Part shown: positions 59,932 through 64,000 of the stretch, piece by piece
Position numbering within the stretch: position 1 is the stretch's first letter
Layout: every line of letters begins with the position of its first letter
NCBI RefSeq assembly: GCF_046297895.1
Contig: NZ_JBKBHC010000002.1
Coordinates: forward strand, 404,666-468,665
Length of the DNA stretch: 64,000 nt
Direction: 5' to 3'
Source of the DNA: Ferrovibrio sp046297895
Lineage (GTDB): Bacteria > Pseudomonadota > Alphaproteobacteria > Ferrovibrionales > Ferrovibrionaceae
Program-made: the position numbers and the translations under genes
The notes under the pieces: model-generated
What the model was told of the DNA's origin: nothing
The model's input: only the letters and a program-made list of their open reading frames with translations
Databases searched by the model: none

Positions 59932-60014
59932 CCGTCATGCTCGGGCTTGGCCCGAGCATCCACGAATTGCTGTAAAAAACTCGTGGATGCCCGGCACAAG
60001 GCCGGGCATGACGG
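59932..60014. repeat. REP-like inverted repeat element (BIME-like)
   Basis: Two related palindromic arms of about 34 bases each in opposite orientation around a short AT-rich centre. The outer ends are CCGTCATGC and GCATGACGG; both arms contain GGGC..GCCC palindromes and a CATCCACGA end facing the centre. It has the form of alphaproteobacterial intergenic REP elements and lies between lrp and cytochrome c genes. Confidence 0.75.
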
Positions 60015-60026
60015 TTTATATCTCTG

Positions 60027-60045
60027 GTCATGGCCCGGCCATGAC
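60027..60045. repeat. Perfect palindrome of REP type
   Basis: GTCATGGCC-C-GGCCATGAC, a perfect 9-bp inverted repeat 13 bases after the larger element, in front of the cytochrome c stop. It may work as a terminator or as a third REP unit. Confidence 0.65.
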
Positions 60046-60063
60046 GGCCGTATTTTGGCGGGT

Positions 60064-60426
60064 CTATTCCCGGCTGAGCTGCCGCAGCCAGGCGACGATA
60101 TCCTCGGTCTGCTGGCGCGACAGTTCGATGCCGCGCATGGGCGGGTGCGGCGCGGCGAGCCAGGCGCGCAGGCGGGCTTCGTCATTGGGACGGCCGCGCA
60201 TCAGCCGTGGCAGGGACGGCGCCGCATCGCTGCCCCGCGAGGCCGTGCCATGGCAGGACGCGCACCAGCGCTCGGTCAGCACGCGGCCCCGCGCGGCATC
60301 GCCCACCTCGGCGGCCTGCGCCCCCCTGGCGGTATCAGAAGCACGCGCCGTATCGAGCGGGATCGTCTGGCTGCAGGTGGCGAACAGCGCGATGGCCAGC
60401 AGGGATGCGAGGCGTTGCGCTGTCAT
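60064..60426 (-). CDS. Class I cytochrome c
   Basis: A 120-aa exported c-type cytochrome: N-terminal signal (ASLLAIALFATCSQ, possible lipoprotein box ATCS), heme site CASCH near residue 55, and a distal Met in PPMRGIELS near residue 95. About 95 residues mature, periplasmic, or lipid anchored. It starts 4 bases after the N-formylglutamate amidohydrolase stop, so it is likely co-transcribed, though a functional link is not obvious. Confidence 0.85.
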   Translation of the reverse strand: MTAQRLASLLAIALFATCSQTIPLDTARASDTARGAQAAEVGDAARGRVLTERWCASCHGTASRGSDAAPSLPRLMRGRPNDEARLRAWLAAPHPPMRGIELSRQQTEDIVAWLRQLSRE

Positions 60427-60430
60427 GGCG

Positions 60431-61348
60431 TCATTCCTTCAGGAAATCCGGGCTGGCAGAGGCGATCAGCAATTCGACCAGACCCGTCATGGCGCTCTGC
60501 ACGCGGTTGAACCCTCCGGCCTTTTCGATGCGCGTCTCGTCCATATAGAGGTCGCGGTTGATCTCGAGCTGCAGCGTGTGGATGCCGCGGTCGCGGCGGC
60601 TGTAATACTGGGTGATGTAGCCGCCGGCATAGGGCTTGTTGCGCGTGGTGCTGAAGCCGCAGGATTTCAGGTAGTCCTCGACGCGATCCACCAGATGCGG
60701 CGCGCAGGATGCGCCATGGAAATCGCCGATCACCATGTCGGCGCGGCGCTGGCCCGCATCGGGCTGGTTGCTGCCGCCCACGGACGGCATCGAATGGCAG
60801 TCGAGCAGCAGGGCGACGCCGTGCTGCGCCAGCGCCTCGTTCAGCAGGGACTGAATGGCGTCGTGATAGGGCCGCCAGCAGGTTTCGACGCGGCGCTCGG
60901 CCTCGGCGAAGGGAAGCTTGCCCTTGTAGATCTCCAGCCCGCCGGCCACCACGCGGGCAATCGTGCCCAGCCCGGCGCCGATCTTGGTGGAATCGGTCAC
61001 CACATGCGGCGGCAGCGGCGCGTCGAACATGCCGGGATCGAGTTCATAGGCGGCGCGGTTGGGGTCGCAATAGGCGCGTGGGAACAGGGCTTCGAGCAAA
61101 GGCGCGCCCAGGACCGGGCCGGCGGCATAAAGCTCGTGGATGAAGGCGTCTTCCGAGCGGCGCAGGGTAAGCGGATCGAGCTGGCTGGCGCCCTGGAAAC
61201 TGGCCGGATAGATGTCGCCGGAATGGGGCGAGGAGAGCACCAGGGCCGAACGGCTGCCGGATGGCCGGGTGACGCGGATCGGCGGATCGGCCGGGAATTC
61301 CGGGTCGGGCAGGAACTGGCGGGGTTTCAGACTGGCACTGCTTGTCAT
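60431..61348 (-). CDS. N-formylglutamate amidohydrolase
   Basis: A 305-aa enzyme of the N-formylglutamate amidohydrolase family: ALVLSSPHSGDIYP at the start, SEDAFIHELYAAGP, and LLLDCHSMPSVG with catalytic His/metal ligands. It acts in histidine breakdown or in removal of N-formyl groups. No other hut gene is in the window. The start MTSSASLKPRQF at 61348 is preferred over an upstream codon. Confidence 0.88.
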   Translation of the reverse strand: MTSSASLKPRQFLPDPEFPADPPIRVTRPSGSRSALVLSSPHSGDIYPASFQGASQLDPLTLRRSEDAFIHELYAAGPVLGAPLLEALFPRAYCDPNRAAYELDPGMFDAPLPPHVVTDSTKIGAGLGTIARVVAGGLEIYKGKLPFAEAERRVETCWRPYHDAIQSLLNEALAQHGVALLLDCHSMPSVGGSNQPDAGQRRADMVIGDFHGASCAPHLVDRVEDYLKSCGFSTTRNKPYAGGYITQYYSRRDRGIHTLQLEINRDLYMDETRIEKAGGFNRVQSAMTGLVELLIASASPDFLKE

Positions 61349-61522
61349 GAACGGACCTGAGGGGGACGCGGATACGGGGACGACGGGCCGAACCGCCGCA
61401 CAGACTATGGGGCAGGGGGGAGGGCTTGCCAACCGGCGCATCAATGTTTAAAAGCCAGCCGGTCCGGTCGACCACCGGACCCTGCGGCCCGGCCCTGCCC
61501 GGCGCTTCGGGCCGGCGCGAAC

Positions 61523-61597
61523 GGGCGGTTAGCTCAGCGGTAGAGCACTACCTTGACATGGTAGGGGTCACAAGTTCGATCCTTGTACCGCCCACCA
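61523..61597 (+). tRNA. tRNA-Val (GAC)
   Basis: Cloverleaf drawn by hand: acceptor GGGCGGT / ACCGCCC, D arm with TAGCTCAGCGGTAGAGCA, anticodon stem CTACC / GGTAG with loop TTGACAT giving anticodon GAC, T arm ACAAG-TTCGATC-CTTGT. The CCA end is encoded. The loop and stems are standard. Confidence 0.96.
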
Positions 61598-61946
61598 CGC
61601 GCCTGCGGACGCCCCGCCCGACACCACTTTTTCGTATGGTCAGCAGCCCCTGCGCGAATTCGACTCGGATTCTTTCGCCGAAAAAAGCCGGAAAACCAGC
61701 TTTTTTATTCAGACATAATTAAGCATAATATCGCCACGATCAGTCCTGTTTCCGCGCCGGCCCTGGCAGGCAGCATCATCCAGGCCGGCAGCATAATGGC
61801 GTGTGTTCCGGTTTGGCCCGCAGGCCAACGCAGCCTGCGGCCCAGACGAATGGAGGGCAATCAGGCATGGCGTCCAGATCAGGCATGGCGTCCAGGATGT
61901 GTCATCCAGTGATCCGCGGATCGGCCCATGGCCGGGGGGCTGGCGC
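61598..61946. other. Intergenic region after tRNA-Val
   Basis: 349 bases without a supported gene. It holds an AT-rich part (61680-61740) and two tandem copies of an 18-base unit beginning TCAGGCATGG (61861-61878 and 61879-61895). The area after a tRNA gene is a common integration site, but I see no integrase or tRNA-end repeat. Confidence 0.5.
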
Positions 61947-62171
61947 ATGACTGTGGAAACCGCCACGATTCCGGTCGGCACCGTTTTCGTCGAATGCTCG
62001 CGTTTCCTGCCGCGCGCGGCACAGCCGCGCTGGCGTGTGGAGCGGATCGTCGCCCTGCCGAACCTGCCCGAGCATGCCGCGATCCGCAAACTGGAACCCG
62101 GCGGCGAGGAACGCCTGATCACTCTGCAGGCCCTTGCGCTGAGCGGAAAATACACCCGCCTCGATAACTGA
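61947..62171 (+). CDS. Small hypothetical protein
   Basis: A 74-aa protein (MTVETATIPVGTVFVECSRF ... ALSGKYTRLDN). No family recognised; it reads as a small beta-rich domain. A GGGGGG stretch lies eight bases before the ATG at 61947; the frame is open upstream, but that part includes the tandem 18-base repeat and is unlikely to be coding. Confidence 0.6.
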   Translation: MTVETATIPVGTVFVECSRFLPRAAQPRWRVERIVALPNLPEHAAIRKLEPGGEERLITLQALALSGKYTRLDN

Positions 62172-62373
62172 TCGCGATCCACGACTGCGGATCCGGACTG
62201 GAAAGCCCTGGTTGTAGGCCTGCGGCTGCAGGCTCAGGGCTGCGGAGCCCCACCCGCTGCGGGATGAATAATTGGTGTACTGCCTATAGAGGTAGAAAAA
62301 TCTATTCGCTATACGCCGAGTTCTGGTAGCGTCTCCATACGGTTGGTTGAAACAGCGTGTTGGAGATGCCCGC

Positions 62374-64000
62374 ATGTCCGTTGCCCCTCCCTTCCGTCTG
62401 GCCCGGCTTTCCCTGGTCACCAAACTCGTACTGGTCTTTGCCGTCCTGATCGCACTGACTGCCGCCGCCGTGGGCGGCGGCGCGATCTGGGAAATCCGCA
62501 GCGAAGTCGCCAACCAGGTGATCGACCGGCAGAACAACAGCCTGCGCACCCTGGCGGTGCTGCTGCGCAAGACCTTCCCCGACACCACATTCGAGATCGA
62601 CGCCCAGGGCCGCGTCGGCCGCGTAACGATGAAGGAGATTCCCGATTTCGCCGACCATACGATGATCGACGAGATCGGCAGCGTCACCGGCGAAACCGCC
62701 ACTTTGTTCCGCTGGCAGGAAGCCGAGCAGGATTTCTTCCGCAAGACCACCAACATCAAGCGCGATGACGGGGTGCGTGCCGTGGGCACGCCGCTGGGCA
62801 AGGCCAGCGCCGCCTATGCGCCGCTGGTGGCCGGCCGCACCTATCTCGGCGAGGCGGTGATTCTGGGCAAGCCCTACTACACCGTCTATCACCCCGTGCA
62901 TGATCCGGCCGGCAAGGTGATCGGCATCCTCTATGCCGGCGTGCTGAAATCCCGCATCGACGCTTTCAGCAACCTGCTGGCCATGGAAATCCTGATCGCG
63001 GCCGGGATCGCCATGGTCGTCGGCATCGCCATCGCCGTGCTGGTGACGCGCATTCTGATGCGTCCCTTGCCGCGCCTGACCGAGGCCACCGGGCGCCTGG
63101 CCGAATACGACACCTCCGCGCAGATCGACTATCAGACGCGCGGCGACGAGATCGGCAGCCTGGCGCGCGCGGTGGAAAGGCTGAAGCAGACCTCGGTGAC
63201 GGCTGCCCGCGCCGAAAGCGGCCTGGAAAACGTGTCGGCGAACGTGATGATCGCCGACGAGAACAACGTGATTGTCTATTGCAATGCCGCCGTGCTGAAG
63301 ACCCTGACGCTGGCGCAGGAAGACATTCCCAAGGATCTGCCGCATTTCGATGCCCAGAACCTGATCGGCAAGAATATCGACATCTTCCACAAGAACCCCG
63401 CGCATCAGCAGACGATGCTGGCCGCCCTGAAGGACACGCACCGGGCGCGCATCACCGTGGGCGGCCGCATTTTCGATCTGACCGCGAATCCGGCCGTCAA
63501 CCGCCGCGGCACCCGCGTCGGCACGGTGGTGGAATGGGCCGACCGCACCGAGGATGTGCGCATCGGCAACGAACTGGTGGCGATGATCGAGAGCGCCAGC
63601 GACAAGGGTTTTGCCGAACGCATCGACACGTCGAAACGCAGCGGCTTCATCAAGTCCCTGGGCGAGGCGATCAATACCATGTCGGATAAATGCCAGGCGA
63701 TGACCGGCGAAATCGCGGACGGCATCCGCGCGGTGGCGGCCGGCGACCTCAGCCATCGCTCCGACAGGCAGTATCCCGGCATCTTCGGGCAACTGAAGAG
63801 CGGCGCCGATGCCATGGCCGAGCGCATGCGCGATTTCGCCCAGCGCCTGGCCGAAAGCGCGCGGCTGGTGCGCGATGCTTCGGCCGAGATCTCGACCGGC
63901 AGCCAGGACCTGGCGCAGCGGACGGAGAGCCAGGCGGCCTCGATCGAGGAGACGGCGGCCTCGATGCACGAGATCACCACGACGGTGAAGCAGAATGCCG
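62374..64000 (+). CDS. Methyl-accepting chemotaxis protein, cut at window end
   Basis: The first 542 codons of a chemoreceptor that runs past the window. Order: membrane helix (LVFAVLIALTAAAVGGGAIW), a periplasmic Cache-type sensor at about 40-205, a second membrane helix near 205-230, HAMP, a PAS-like domain (VMIADENNVIVYCNAAVLKT) near 290, another HAMP-like stretch, then the beginning of the signalling domain (GSQDLAQRTESQAASIEETA). GGAG lies before the ATG at 62374. The end is missing. Confidence 0.93.
   Translation, partial: MSVAPPFRLARLSLVTKLVLVFAVLIALTAAAVGGGAIWEIRSEVANQVIDRQNNSLRTLAVLLRKTFPDTTFEIDAQGRVGRVTMKEIPDFADHTMIDEIGSVTGETATLFRWQEAEQDFFRKTTNIKRDDGVRAVGTPLGKASAAYAPLVAGRTYLGEAVILGKPYYTVYHPVHDPAGKVIGILYAGVLKSRIDAFSNLLAMEILIAAGIAMVVGIAIAVLVTRILMRPLPRLTEATGRLAEYDTSAQIDYQTRGDEIGSLARAVERLKQTSVTAARAESGLENVSANVMIADENNVIVYCNAAVLKTLTLAQEDIPKDLPHFDAQNLIGKNIDIFHKNPAHQQTMLAALKDTHRARITVGGRIFDLTANPAVNRRGTRVGTVVEWADRTEDVRIGNELVAMIESASDKGFAERIDTSKRSGFIKSLGEAINTMSDKCQAMTGEIADGIRAVAAGDLSHRSDRQYPGIFGQLKSGADAMAERMRDFAQRLAESARLVRDASAEISTGSQDLAQRTESQAASIEETAASMHEITTTVKQNA

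Noticed and set aside
62172..62373. tRNA-like or integration remnant before the last chemoreceptor
   Set aside because: Some palindromic GC runs are seen, but no cloverleaf or tRNA 3' end can be drawn.

Overview
The window is a high-GC bacterial chromosome segment, most probably from an alphaproteobacterium of the Rhodospirillales type (inference from gene content and codon style; no 16S is present). It carries dense host genes on both strands and one clear prophage-like block. The signs of a chromosome are rplU-rpmA-obgE-proB-proA-nadD, thrS-infC, pssA-psd, pyrD, queG, phhA with a divergent Lrp-type regulator, and a tRNA-Val(GAC).

Layout. 1-15127 holds host genes: a PAS protein, a PLP enzyme, an EamA exporter, phospholipid synthesis (psd, pssA), a LysR/GST pair, a TetR regulator with two palindromic operators, an ABC exporter, a FAH-family hydrolase, and a DUF952 / 2H phosphoesterase / pyrD operon joined by 4-base overlaps. 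15174-31468 is a minus-strand podovirus-type late module. Read in the direction of transcription it runs: small proteins, portal, Bbp19-like protein, scaffold, capsid, decoration-like protein, tail tube A and B, internal virion protein, collagen-like tail fibre, an AT-rich unknown gene, a radical SAM/SPASM enzyme, an ATP-grasp enzyme, a 25-residue membrane peptide, small and large terminase, an i-spanin-like protein, endolysin and holin. No integrase or replication gene is visible. An S24 (LexA/CI-like) repressor gene diverges from its upstream end.

32256-57342 returns to host genes: a DinG-like helicase, TerB-like protein, lipid kinase, nuclease, ribosomal/Obg/proline block, NAD synthesis, translation (infC, thrS), a glycosyltransferase, a chemoreceptor, queG, RidA and two GSTs. 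57343-64000 holds a 10-bp tandem repeat array, a DUF6481 protein, phhA/lrp, REP-like palindromes, cytochrome c, an N-formylglutamate amidohydrolase, the tRNA and the start of a second chemoreceptor that runs off the window.

The most interesting feature is in the phage late operon. The tail fibre (615 aa) has a T7-fibre-like N-terminus, three collagen-like Gly-X-Y blocks and a C-terminus made of Asn-Cys repeats (11 Cys in the last 27 residues). Directly downstream, with gaps of 10 and 7 bases and then 4-base overlaps, lie an unknown protein, a full radical SAM/SPASM maturase and an ATP-grasp enzyme. This enzyme pair resembles RiPP maturation systems (for example grasp-with-spasm). I infer a phage-encoded post-translational modification system whose substrate is the Asn-Cys tail of a structural virion protein. 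The sequence supports the gene arrangement; the chemistry is not shown.
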